Shown piece by piece: positions 38,880 through 47,785 of a DNA stretch of 64,000 bases; the first letter of the stretch is position 1, and the number at the start of each line of letters is the position of its first letter. Source of the DNA: Bacteroidota bacterium. GTDB lineage: Bacteria; Bacteroidota; Bacteroidia; Chitinophagales; Chitinophagaceae. The DNA lies in NCBI GenBank assembly GCA_013285915.1, contig JABDGS010000008.1, forward strand, positions 1-64,000, read 5' to 3'. The notes under the pieces are model-generated. The model ran no database searches, had not been told where the DNA came from, and saw only the letters and a program-made list of their open reading frames with translations. The position numbers and the translations under genes are program-made.

Positions 38880-40910
38880 TTATTTCCTCAACACTGCCTT
38901 CAAATTTTTAGGAACTACCGCAAGTTTTTCGCCGGTAAATAGATCTGTTTGCGGGTTAACCGATAGATAGTCGCTAAATATTGCCGGCAATTGTTGTGCA
39001 ATGGCAAGTATGTTGCCCTCCATTGACCCTGTTCTGTCAGTATCCGGTTGCGAATTCATATAAAAGAGTACATCAAAACCGTTATCAAACATATAGGCAT
39101 ACGTTTCAAGCCCGCATAAACCGCCATTATGCTGCAGTCTGCCAGCTGTTCTGTACCAGTCTTTGGCAAAGCAATCTGTGCATCCTGTACTGGGTGTTGT
39201 AATTGAATCAAGCCAGTTGGGTTTTATAGGTGCAACCCTTTTTTTCACCCGGTCAACAGCAGTTAAAAATTTCATGTGGTCAACAATATCTATTACCCAG
39301 GCGCCCTCGGCTTCTGTCGCATTTATACTCAGGTTATCCGGATCACAGGTCCTGTACGGGTTTGGGTAATAGGTTACTTCATTAACTTTATTATGAATAT
39401 CTATAATTGACATTTTTGCCACATCTATGCCCAGCGGCGCCATAATATCTTTTATATAATCAGGGTATTCGCTGCGTCCGCTTTTCAATTCAATTATTTT
39501 GCCAAGCACTGCATAATTAAAATTTGCATACATGGGCATTTGCCCTGGGTTATATAGCAACACAACCTTAGATATCACACTCGATATATATTTTGTTTTT
39601 GCAGTGCTGTAGTCAAGGTTGTTATAAGTCTCTGGCCCTGGCACACCTAGTGAAACAACGCTGTCGTTAAAACCGCTTGTATGCTCAAGCAGGTTATCAA
39701 TGGTTATATTATTTAGCCTAACATCTTTTTTACTTAACGTGTTTAAAAACGGGTAATCACGAAAAGGATGATCAGAAAGCCTGATGATACCATCATTAAC
39801 TAAATGAATAATGCCATAAGCGGTTATTTGTTTGCTGAGGCTCCCAATTCTAAAGCGGTTATCTACCCTGAGTTTTTCGCCTGTAGCAGTATTAGATACC
39901 CCATAGCTTTTTGCAAAAATAAGCCTGTCGTCATAGGCTACAGCCATAGTAAAACCAGGCATGTGCATGGTAGGGTATTTACCCATAAGACCGTTTATAT
40001 CATTGTCAATTTTATTTATGGCAGCAGTATTTTGTGGAACGGAGGCCCATACACCTGAATACTTGGCTTCGCCACCAGCCTCATACCCGCAAATGTCAAT
40101 TTCATTATAGTTCTGGTAATAGTATTCGTCAGAAACATGTTGAAAATTGTCGCTGGTTTCGTTATACCAAAAAGCATAAGGTGTTGCCGCGCGTTTTTCA
40201 TATATGCCGCAGAATTTTACAGTTCCGTTAACGTTGTATGGATATAATTGAACAGGCATATAGCCCTGCGCAGACAATTGTTTATTTCTTGCTTCAAAAT
40301 CAGTGGTATTTAATGTATGAAAGGAAGCCCATGGCGTACTTAGGTCGTCTTTCAAAAATAACGCGGCAATACATTCCTGCCCGTTTGCCATATAACCGCA
40401 TACTTTTACGGGTTTGTAACCCTGCTGTTTATAGGTATTAAAAATAGCCTGGTAACTGCTAACGGGTATAAGGTATCTAACATACCAGCCTGTGGCGGGT
40501 GTATTTTTAACCCACAGGCCGGTGTAATAATCGGCGCCATTACAATTAAAGGCAGAAATATCTGCAAGCCTGTAACCTTGTGCCGGCAGGGTTTTAAAGT
40601 CATTCTCAAACTGTGCACGGTTTAAGCCATGGTGCGCTATAAAAGCCTTATGCTGGATATTTGCCTCAAACAACACTGAATATTTAATACTGTTGTTTAC
40701 GCAATACCCATTTAAGCGTTTTGGGTAAAAGCCGCTTGCCATAAAAGTATTAAACTGGCTTTGGTATTGCGCAGCATCAAGGCCGTACCGTGTTGCCCAT
40801 GCCTGTGCAAAATTTTTGTTTACAAAAACGGTTAACAGTATAACTGTTAATAAAAGATGGGTTGGTTTATGAAGTTTCATAATTAATGGTTTTGAGTTTA
40901 TTAAATGCAC
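38880..40910 (-). CDS. serine hydrolase (beta-lactamase fold) with N-terminal bacterial tandem repeat (BTRD1-like) region
   Basis: Repeated W.ARYGL.AAQYQ..F......GY.P..L.GY..NG units; catalytic FRIGSLSKQITAYGIIHLV (SxxK) and HTSGF. Confidence 0.88.
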   Translation of the reverse strand: MHLINSKPLIMKLHKPTHLLLTVILLTVFVNKNFAQAWATRYGLDAAQYQSQFNTFMASGFYPKRLNGYCVNNSIKYSVLFEANIQHKAFIAHHGLNRAQFENDFKTLPAQGYRLADISAFNCNGADYYTGLWVKNTPATGWYVRYLIPVSSYQAIFNTYKQQGYKPVKVCGYMANGQECIAALFLKDDLSTPWASFHTLNTTDFEARNKQLSAQGYMPVQLYPYNVNGTVKFCGIYEKRAATPYAFWYNETSDNFQHVSDEYYYQNYNEIDICGYEAGGEAKYSGVWASVPQNTAAINKIDNDINGLMGKYPTMHMPGFTMAVAYDDRLIFAKSYGVSNTATGEKLRVDNRFRIGSLSKQITAYGIIHLVNDGIIRLSDHPFRDYPFLNTLSKKDVRLNNITIDNLLEHTSGFNDSVVSLGVPGPETYNNLDYSTAKTKYISSVISKVVLLYNPGQMPMYANFNYAVLGKIIELKSGRSEYPDYIKDIMAPLGIDVAKMSIIDIHNKVNEVTYYPNPYRTCDPDNLSINATEAEGAWVIDIVDHMKFLTAVDRVKKRVAPIKPNWLDSITTPSTGCTDCFAKDWYRTAGRLQHNGGLCGLETYAYMFDNGFDVLFYMNSQPDTDRTGSMEGNILAIAQQLPAIFSDYLSVNPQTDLFTGEKLAVVPKNLKAVLRK

Positions 40911-41032
40911 TGTAAAGGTTGCTAAAGTGTTTGCCTTTTTAAATACACGTTTAGAGTGATTTTGCTATACACCAAAATAATTACCACATACACTAAAATG
41001 GGTATGGCATGCAGCTTGCATCACTAAAGGGA

Positions 41033-41419
41033 ATGGAACATCATAACGATCTAATAGCAAAAGCCCGCGCACTTGAACAGGAAGAAAAGCCTGAAGAGGC
41101 CGCCGCTTTCTATGAAAAAGTAGTGAAGGAAGATGCCCTAAATGAAAATGCTATTGGTCGCCTGCTCATTATTTACCGGAAATTAAAAGAATACCGTAAA
41201 GAGATGCAATTGTTAAATGCATCAATAAAAGCCGGTACCACCAAAGTACAGGATAAGCAGGCGGCATGGAGCAAAAAGCACCCAAAGGCAGCGAAGGCCA
41301 GTAAGTATTTATTGTACATTTTAAGCACAGCAAAAACAAAAGCCTTTACCAATTACGAAGAACCTGCAGTACAAAGCTGGCGCAAAAGAAAGGAGGGCCT
41401 GGCGAAGAAAATGAAATGA
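41033..41419 (+). CDS. small TPR-like helical protein
   Basis: MEHHNDLIAKARALEQEEKPEEAAAFYEKVVKEDALNENAIGRLLIIYRKL; ATG 41033 preferred. Confidence 0.7.
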   Translation: MEHHNDLIAKARALEQEEKPEEAAAFYEKVVKEDALNENAIGRLLIIYRKLKEYRKEMQLLNASIKAGTTKVQDKQAAWSKKHPKAAKASKYLLYILSTAKTKAFTNYEEPAVQSWRKRKEGLAKKMK

Positions 41420-41472
41420 TTTTATAACAATTACCTGCTTTTGCAGGTGACGCTGCACGATAAGCAGTACTA

Positions 41473-42552
41473 TCACTTTCTTGCATTTTTAGTAATTGCG
41501 CGGTACCTTGCAAATCTTATTGCCTGGTAACTTTTTACAAAAAATCCGGTATCAGGGAACCGATACTTTATATTAATCCGCAGATTTTTAAACAGCGTTG
41601 CATACAATTTCATTTTTGGTAATTTTACCCCTGAAGTAAAAGTGAGTATATCAACTTTAGCATTAACATTGCAGGGGATGGGCGCATAAACACCGTGTTG
41701 CAATAAAATATAACAGCCATAATCAAACAGGTGTTCTTTCTTTTCCAGCACTGCCAGCTTACGGGCCTTATCCCAAAAGTTTTTATTTTCTTTGCTATTA
41801 AGTAAAGCAATATCAACAATCCAGTTTAAATTATCCATTTGCCGGTTTACCACGGCATGTATAATTATCATAAAAACTTCATATTCAATTGACGGCTTCA
41901 GCGCACCGGGCAGAAGACTGTAACTTTCAAGATTTTGCATCAATTTCTCGTTAAACTGTTTGGAGCATAGTGATCCAAATTTCCAATGCAGGTCAAGCCG
42001 CGTTCCAGTAAGGGAATGAGTAAAATCAAATGAATGAGAAAAAGCAGTAATTAAACCGAAGTGTTTAAAAAGCAAAGGCTCTTTTGCCTTATCTGCTTCA
42101 TAACCAATAGTCTTTAAAATTTCGAGTGCTTTTTTTATTTCGGCTGGCCGGATCAGAACATCAAAATCCGCCATGGATCTCAATTCCGGCAGTACGTAAA
42201 ATGACATTATAGAAGCCCCTTTAATAACTATGGGTTGTATTCCGTGCTTTAGCAAAGTTGCGTTCACAACTTTTAACTGGTTAAAAGTATGTTGGGTTTT
42301 AAGCCACCAATACTTATATATAACTTTTAAACGCTTATCATGCAAAGTGGCAATGCCCCATTGTTTGTTTTTATGCATAAAAAAAGGCACCAACCGCAAA
42401 CACCTGTAATCCATTTCATTCATCACTACAGTTGCTTCCCATTCCCTCACAGCTGCGCTATGCCCGCTTGCTGATTTAGCGATGCACGCTTTTATCATAA
42501 GCAACTGCGTTTTGCTTAGGCTATCGGTTGTATTAAAACCATTTAATTTCAT
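41473..42552 (-). CDS. nucleotidyltransferase family protein (NTP_transf_5-like)
   Basis: VIKGASIMSFYVLPELRSMADFDVLIRPAEIKKALEIL; ATG 42552 preferred over TTG 42567. Confidence 0.85.
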   Translation of the reverse strand: MKLNGFNTTDSLSKTQLLMIKACIAKSASGHSAAVREWEATVVMNEMDYRCLRLVPFFMHKNKQWGIATLHDKRLKVIYKYWWLKTQHTFNQLKVVNATLLKHGIQPIVIKGASIMSFYVLPELRSMADFDVLIRPAEIKKALEILKTIGYEADKAKEPLLFKHFGLITAFSHSFDFTHSLTGTRLDLHWKFGSLCSKQFNEKLMQNLESYSLLPGALKPSIEYEVFMIIIHAVVNRQMDNLNWIVDIALLNSKENKNFWDKARKLAVLEKKEHLFDYGCYILLQHGVYAPIPCNVNAKVDILTFTSGVKLPKMKLYATLFKNLRINIKYRFPDTGFFVKSYQAIRFARYRAITKNARK

Positions 42553-44158
42553 CGGCAATATTTTCAAAGCCCTCCTGGTGACTGATAATTATTATGATCG
42601 CGTTATTTTTTGCGTTAACAACTTCTTTTTTTATTTCGCTTATAGCATACTCATCCAAATGGTTAAGTGGTTCGTCTAAAATAATAAGGTCTGATGAACG
42701 AAGCCATTCACGGATAAGCGCAATACGCCTGGCTTCACCGCCAGACAGGCCTTCCCCCTTTTCACCTATCCTTCTCAGCTCAGGCGGCCCACCTGGTAAT
42801 AACGCAGATAGCCAGTTGCCTGTCAATCCGGCCCATGCTTCAGCTGGTGAAGGGTGGCCAAATAAAACGTTATCTTTTATTGTGCCGGTAAACATGGGGG
42901 CATCCTGGTGCAAAAACGCAAACCGGCTCCTAAGTGCTTTCAACTCTTCCCAGACTGTTTCTTTGCCATTAATGCATAGTTTGCCATGTTGTGGCTGCAG
43001 CAGGCCAAGCAGTATATGCGCAGTGGTGGATTTGCCACTTCCATTAGCACCATGCCACAGGTATATTTTGCCTTTCTCCAGCCGCACGCAAATATTATTT
43101 ATGGCCGCGTTGCCACCGTATGAAAATGAAACATTATTTATTGAAATCGTATCAACCTTTGGAATATCATTTAATGGTAACCCCGCAGCATCGTCTTCCG
43201 ATGGCAGCTCAAAAAAAGCAGCTATTGTTTTTGCAGCTTCCTGTCCTTCCATAAAACTCACTATTGCCGCAGGCACATTCGCCATATTGTTTTGTATAAC
43301 GCTCACAATAAGCAAAACAAGCAGCAGGCTGGTAAAGTTTATGTAACCAACCTGTACCCAGTAAATGCCGGTAATAAAAATAACAACCCTTACAAGGTTA
43401 ATACACACCTGGTTTATCGCCCGCCAGCGGGATTGGCTAATTACCATTGCTTTATTAGTGGCCAGGAACACCTGCGTATTTTCATTGTTACGTGCTGCAG
43501 ATCGCTGGTAGCCGCGGCCCATTTTAAGCAGGTCAAACTGGTCAACAGTAGCGGCAACCCAAAAATGTTGCTCACGCCACGCATTATGAAATTTTTTAAG
43601 GTAAGGCCTTACCCGGGTGGTTGAATAAAAATGCAATCCTGCAGTTAATAATAAGCCTGCAGAGCAAACAATAAACATTGGTACGTTTATAAGCAATATG
43701 GTTAATGCCAGTACAAGTACAAGAACAGTATTTACAATTACCATCTCTAGTAAAGCGGCCATACCCTGCCTTAGGCGCCATGCTTCTATCATCATCATAT
43801 CAAAAAAATAAACCCTGTTTTTGTTGTGAAAAACCAGCCATTCAATACTGTTCATTTTTTTCCAAATCCGCTCTCCTAATTTTAGCGAGAACTCCTGCAT
43901 AATTGATGCATTCACTTTTGACTGCATATGCGCGGCTATACCGCCAATGGTAAACATACCTATAACACCAATACTAAGCCATGTTATATATGCTGCGTTA
44001 TTATTATGATTTTTTTGCAGAAAATGATACAGTATATAGGGCCACACAGCAGAAAACAATATTCTTACGCAGCCATAAAGCAGCGATAAAAAAAGTTGCC
44101 GGCGCGGCAAGGACACTAAGAATCCAGTCCAGTTTGTATCTTTTAGTTTTGTTTCCAA
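42533..44158 (-). CDS. ABC transporter ATP-binding protein/permease (no C39 peptidase domain)
   Basis: N-terminal TM domain; Walker A GANGSGKST, signature LSGGEARR, Walker B LIILDEP, IISH. Confidence 0.95.
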   Translation of the reverse strand: METKLKDTNWTGFLVSLPRRQLFLSLLYGCVRILFSAVWPYILYHFLQKNHNNNAAYITWLSIGVIGMFTIGGIAAHMQSKVNASIMQEFSLKLGERIWKKMNSIEWLVFHNKNRVYFFDMMMIEAWRLRQGMAALLEMVIVNTVLVLVLALTILLINVPMFIVCSAGLLLTAGLHFYSTTRVRPYLKKFHNAWREQHFWVAATVDQFDLLKMGRGYQRSAARNNENTQVFLATNKAMVISQSRWRAINQVCINLVRVVIFITGIYWVQVGYINFTSLLLVLLIVSVIQNNMANVPAAIVSFMEGQEAAKTIAAFFELPSEDDAAGLPLNDIPKVDTISINNVSFSYGGNAAINNICVRLEKGKIYLWHGANGSGKSTTAHILLGLLQPQHGKLCINGKETVWEELKALRSRFAFLHQDAPMFTGTIKDNVLFGHPSPAEAWAGLTGNWLSALLPGGPPELRRIGEKGEGLSGGEARRIALIREWLRSSDLIILDEPLNHLDEYAISEIKKEVVNAKNNAIIIIISHQEGFENIADEIKWF

Positions 44159-44159
44159 T

Positions 44160-44852
44160 TTAGCTTAAACTATCCAATCCGCGTTTTTTATCAATATGCG
44201 ATTTTAATATTTTAAGATACGCATTTTTATTTACACCCCGGGTTGTATTAGCATTATGCACGCGCCTGTATGCCAGCACTTCCTCAACCATTACCATGTT
44301 TTTATTATCACGAACAAGCCGGCTAAACCATTCAATAAAATCCCCCATGCTTATTTTTTCATCAAACCCACCATATTTAACAAAGTTTAAGCGGTGTGTA
44401 AGCATTGTTGTTTTAAAATAGCCTTTTATGGGTTTTAAACGTGCTGCGTATCCATGGCTATGGTCACCTGGTGATATTGTATCAAATTCGCTGATGTACG
44501 TAAAACACATATCAGCATCATCGCGTTCCATCTGCAGCATTTGCTTTTTCAGCTTATCGTTATGCCACAAATCATCAGCATCAAGAAGGGCTATGTAGTT
44601 TGCTGTTGATGCTGCTACTCCTGTATTTAACGCGGTAGCTACGCCCGTATGCGGCAGCGGTATAATTTGAATATTTGCATAAGTTACTTCCAGCTGATGT
44701 AACACAGCCAGGGTGCCGTCGGTACTGCCGTCATCAACAACAATTATCTTAATATTTTGCCAGCTTTGCCGCACTGCCGATTCAATGGCTTCCGCAACAA
44801 ATGCCTCGCAATTATATACGGCAATAATAACGTCAATTAATGGTTCATTCAT
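44160..44852 (-). CDS. glycosyltransferase family 2
   Basis: IDVIIAVYNCEAFVAEAIESAVRQSWQNIKIIVVDDGSTDGT; LLDADDLW. Confidence 0.93.
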   Translation of the reverse strand: MNEPLIDVIIAVYNCEAFVAEAIESAVRQSWQNIKIIVVDDGSTDGTLAVLHQLEVTYANIQIIPLPHTGVATALNTGVAASTANYIALLDADDLWHNDKLKKQMLQMERDDADMCFTYISEFDTISPGDHSHGYAARLKPIKGYFKTTMLTHRLNFVKYGGFDEKISMGDFIEWFSRLVRDNKNMVMVEEVLAYRRVHNANTTRGVNKNAYLKILKSHIDKKRGLDSLS

Positions 44853-46267
44853 CGGCCGTTCATTTGTTTATGAAGCAGGTTTAATATCTCGTTTCGCAAT
44901 AGTTTCTTATTAAAGCTTGCATTGGTACCATGTAACCATTTTAGCAATAACAATACATCTGCATTGTCTTCTTTAAACCCGGCATTTCTCAGCCGTCTTA
45001 TAAGGTCCATATCACTGCTTACTGTAAGGTCGGCCTTAAATCCGCCAATACTTAACAGGGCATGCCTTCGTATAAGCAGTGCGCTTGGTATAAATGACCG
45101 ATGTTCCTCCTTTAGTTTTTCATCAAAATAAACCGGAAAATCAACATTGTCATAGCACACCAAACGCTGGTTACACGTAACAAAAGCACAATAAGGATCA
45201 CTGCGTAAAATATTCCATTGGGTTGTTAGCTTATCCTGCAACCACTCATCATCCTGGTCAAGAAAAGCGATCAATTCACCGGACGAAACTTTAATACCCT
45301 TATTACGCGCGGCAGCTACACCCGCGTTTTTTTGCCTGGTTATTTTTGCAACGGGGTAATGTTTTTCAATCCATTCAGCGCCGCCGTCACTTGATCCATC
45401 GTCTATTATACAAAGTTCCCAGTTGGTATATGTTTGTGCCAGCACACCCTGTATTGTTTTTTCAATAAATGCTTTGCCATTGTACAATGGCACGATAATA
45501 CTTATAAGTGGCTCATTTCTCAATACCCTAAAGTCGGCAACCTGTGGTATTTGCTTTGTTTGATTGCCATAGTTACGCCGCTGAAGCGATGCATGCAATA
45601 CTTTTAAAAGCTGAAGTTCCTTAAGGCTTTTATTGACCGACATATTGTTACCGTGTACATGATATAATAAAGTCGTGAACTCAGTAATAACAATATGGAT
45701 ATTATTTTCACGCAATCTCAGCCACCAGTCCAGGTCCTCGCTAAATTTCAGCGACTCATTGAAATAGAAGCCCCGGTCAAAAATCGTTTTACGCACCAGC
45801 AACGAACCGAGGTGCACATGGGTTAACCTGTGATTGGTATCTTCGTAACGTAATATGGGCGATGCCTGGCCCTCATCTATTACATATTGTATCTTTCCGC
45901 CGGCAACTTCCGCCACGTCATCTTCAAAAAAAGGCAATAATTGCATTAATTTATCCTCTGGCCATTCATCATCAGCATCTAAAAACCCTATAATATCACC
46001 CTTCGCCTGTTTTATTCCAAAGTTTCTTGCTGCCGCCGGCCCCATTTGCTTTTCCAGTTGCAATAACTCTATTGCCCGGTAATTGGTTGCAAGCTGTTGC
46101 AGGCCGTTAGTAAATTCCGCTGCAGACCCATCGTTTACAATAATTATCTGCAGGTTATATTCTATATTCTCCGGCTGCTGCTGGTTAATAATGCTTTTAA
46201 CAGCGCGTTCTATTTCCGGGCCGTTGTTAAACGTTGGAATAATTATGCTTACACCGCCCTTATACAT
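44849..46267 (-). CDS. two-domain glycosyltransferase (tandem GT2)
   Basis: Two GT-A domains: GVSIIIPTFNNGPEIERAV...FLDADDEW and LISIIVPLYNGKAFIEKTIQ...FLDQDDEW. Confidence 0.93.
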   Translation of the reverse strand: MYKGGVSIIIPTFNNGPEIERAVKSIINQQQPENIEYNLQIIIVNDGSAAEFTNGLQQLATNYRAIELLQLEKQMGPAAARNFGIKQAKGDIIGFLDADDEWPEDKLMQLLPFFEDDVAEVAGGKIQYVIDEGQASPILRYEDTNHRLTHVHLGSLLVRKTIFDRGFYFNESLKFSEDLDWWLRLRENNIHIVITEFTTLLYHVHGNNMSVNKSLKELQLLKVLHASLQRRNYGNQTKQIPQVADFRVLRNEPLISIIVPLYNGKAFIEKTIQGVLAQTYTNWELCIIDDGSSDGGAEWIEKHYPVAKITRQKNAGVAAARNKGIKVSSGELIAFLDQDDEWLQDKLTTQWNILRSDPYCAFVTCNQRLVCYDNVDFPVYFDEKLKEEHRSFIPSALLIRRHALLSIGGFKADLTVSSDMDLIRRLRNAGFKEDNADVLLLLKWLHGTNASFNKKLLRNEILNLLHKQMNGR

Positions 46268-47282
46268 TGTTTATAAAATTGTGAAATGATGATTGAAAAT
46301 TTTGAACATCATAGCCAAGCATCCATGTATACGCTGGTATGCGGGATGAAAGATAACTGAGTTTTTTGTATGAGATATCCCTGTTATGGGGTAAATGGTG
46401 TAATGTAGTTGGCGCCATGCAAAGTAATGCCTTTGAGGGCGGCGCATTATGAAATGACGAATATTGCCGCTTGCCTATTGCTGGTAATACAATTGCTTTT
46501 AGTGTAATGCAAGGCAACCACTGTTGTGGAAATAATTCTTTAATATCAAAAATTGCTTTTTCATCATTATACGTCTGGCTGTTTTTTATAAAAGGCATCC
46601 AGTCATAAAACTTGCCCCGCAGGTTATCCGCTTCAATTTTTGCGGTTTGGTAAAGTGCGTGTACCACCGGCGTTTCATCAAACTCAATCCAAACATAGTC
46701 ATCCCCTAGATATTTGTAACCCGCTTTTAATAAATTAAGGCATGAAGTTGATTTGCCCGAACCGCTTGGCCCGGTTATTAAAACACCCGTTGTTTCATTA
46801 GCAATTGCTCCTGCGTGCACCAGCTGCGCGGGCAGGTTATAGCTCCAAAAATGAAATATTATCCTGAATGAAAATGTAACTTCCCACCACGGCACATCAC
46901 TTACTGTATCAACCCAATAAATAGCCGTTTGCTTTGATTTTGAGTAGAGAAAAACCTGCTTTTGCCAGGGTTGAAAAAACACCCGTACATCTCCATTTTC
47001 ATTAGAGGCATTATAACCCTGGGCATTAAATTCCGCCCAGGGTGGGGCATTAAGCTTGCCAGCTAAATTTTTACCCTCGGCGTACCAAATAGTGAGGCCG
47101 GGTTGTTTATTGTTCTTATCAACAACCAGGTGCGATAAAGCCGGAAGGAAAAGATTTCGCAAGGCTTCAGACGGTGTATTAAGATGTACTAACCGGCCTG
47201 CCAGTAATAACACATCGGTTTTAAAAGATGGAAGGGAGGTAAATAGCTGCAGGGCATCGTCAAAATATTTGTCAGCTTCCAT
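46260..47282 (-). CDS. HPr kinase/phosphorylase-like (HprK-related) protein
   Basis: VLITGPSGSGKSTSCLNLLKAGYKYLGDDYVWIEFDE (P-loop plus LGDD). Confidence 0.82.
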   Translation of the reverse strand: MEADKYFDDALQLFTSLPSFKTDVLLLAGRLVHLNTPSEALRNLFLPALSHLVVDKNNKQPGLTIWYAEGKNLAGKLNAPPWAEFNAQGYNASNENGDVRVFFQPWQKQVFLYSKSKQTAIYWVDTVSDVPWWEVTFSFRIIFHFWSYNLPAQLVHAGAIANETTGVLITGPSGSGKSTSCLNLLKAGYKYLGDDYVWIEFDETPVVHALYQTAKIEADNLRGKFYDWMPFIKNSQTYNDEKAIFDIKELFPQQWLPCITLKAIVLPAIGKRQYSSFHNAPPSKALLCMAPTTLHHLPHNRDISYKKLSYLSSRIPAYTWMLGYDVQNFQSSFHNFINNV

Positions 47283-47291
47283 GTCCTTTTT

Positions 47292-47699
47292 TTAGGGAGT
47301 TTGCTTAACGGCCCAGCCTTCTTCATCAACGTCGTGTATCGGGTCCAGCATTAAAAGGTCCTGCATATCAGCGTAGCGGTTAAAACGTGATGGAACATAC
47401 ACACCCGCTACTGGCAATTCCCGGTTTGCAGGGGTAACAGGCGCGTCAGATTGTTTTACAATTTCCTCGGCCAATAACTGTTGCCATATGTTGCCCAGTT
47501 CAGTTTCTATGCCAGCAGCATTTGCGGGGTTTGCCTGCATTACCTGTGTTATATAATCAACCGGCGCATCAAACGGCAGTGCCTGCAAAAGCGAAACTGC
47601 AGAGCCCTGTACATTATAATAAAGCCCTGTATCAAGATTGGCAATAACATACTCGTTATCAAATATATCTGCAGCTAGCCTCGGGTTTAAATAATACAT
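47292..47699 (-). CDS. PqqD/RRE-family peptide chaperone-like protein with C-terminal extension
   Basis: DIFDNEYVIANLDTGLYYNVQGSAVSLLQAL PqqD-like N-domain; tail ends RYADMQDLLMLDPIHDVDEEGWAVKQTP. ATG 47699 preferred over 47726. Confidence 0.75.
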   Translation of the reverse strand: MYYLNPRLAADIFDNEYVIANLDTGLYYNVQGSAVSLLQALPFDAPVDYITQVMQANPANAAGIETELGNIWQQLLAEEIVKQSDAPVTPANRELPVAGVYVPSRFNRYADMQDLLMLDPIHDVDEEGWAVKQTP

Positions 47700-47743
47700 A
47701 ATAAAGAAAAACAATGTGTCACGCAATATATATATAAAAATTC

Positions 47744-47777
47744 AAAAAAGAGGTTGGAAATCGGTAATCACCAACCT
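47744..47777 (-). terminator. intrinsic terminator after anmK, upstream of the PqqD/HPrK operon
   Basis: On minus strand: aggttgg-tgattaccgattt-ccaacct followed by CTTTTTT. Confidence 0.65.
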
Positions 47778-47785
47778 GCAACTGC

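Noticed and set aside
41009-41419. Considered as precursor peptide for the PqqD/HPrK operon
   Set aside because: TPR-like helical, convergent strand and no leader/core features; more likely an unrelated gene
42594-43346. 250-aa plus-strand ORF opposite the ABC transporter
   Set aside because: Antisense shadow of the well-supported ABC gene; not a plausible RiPP precursor
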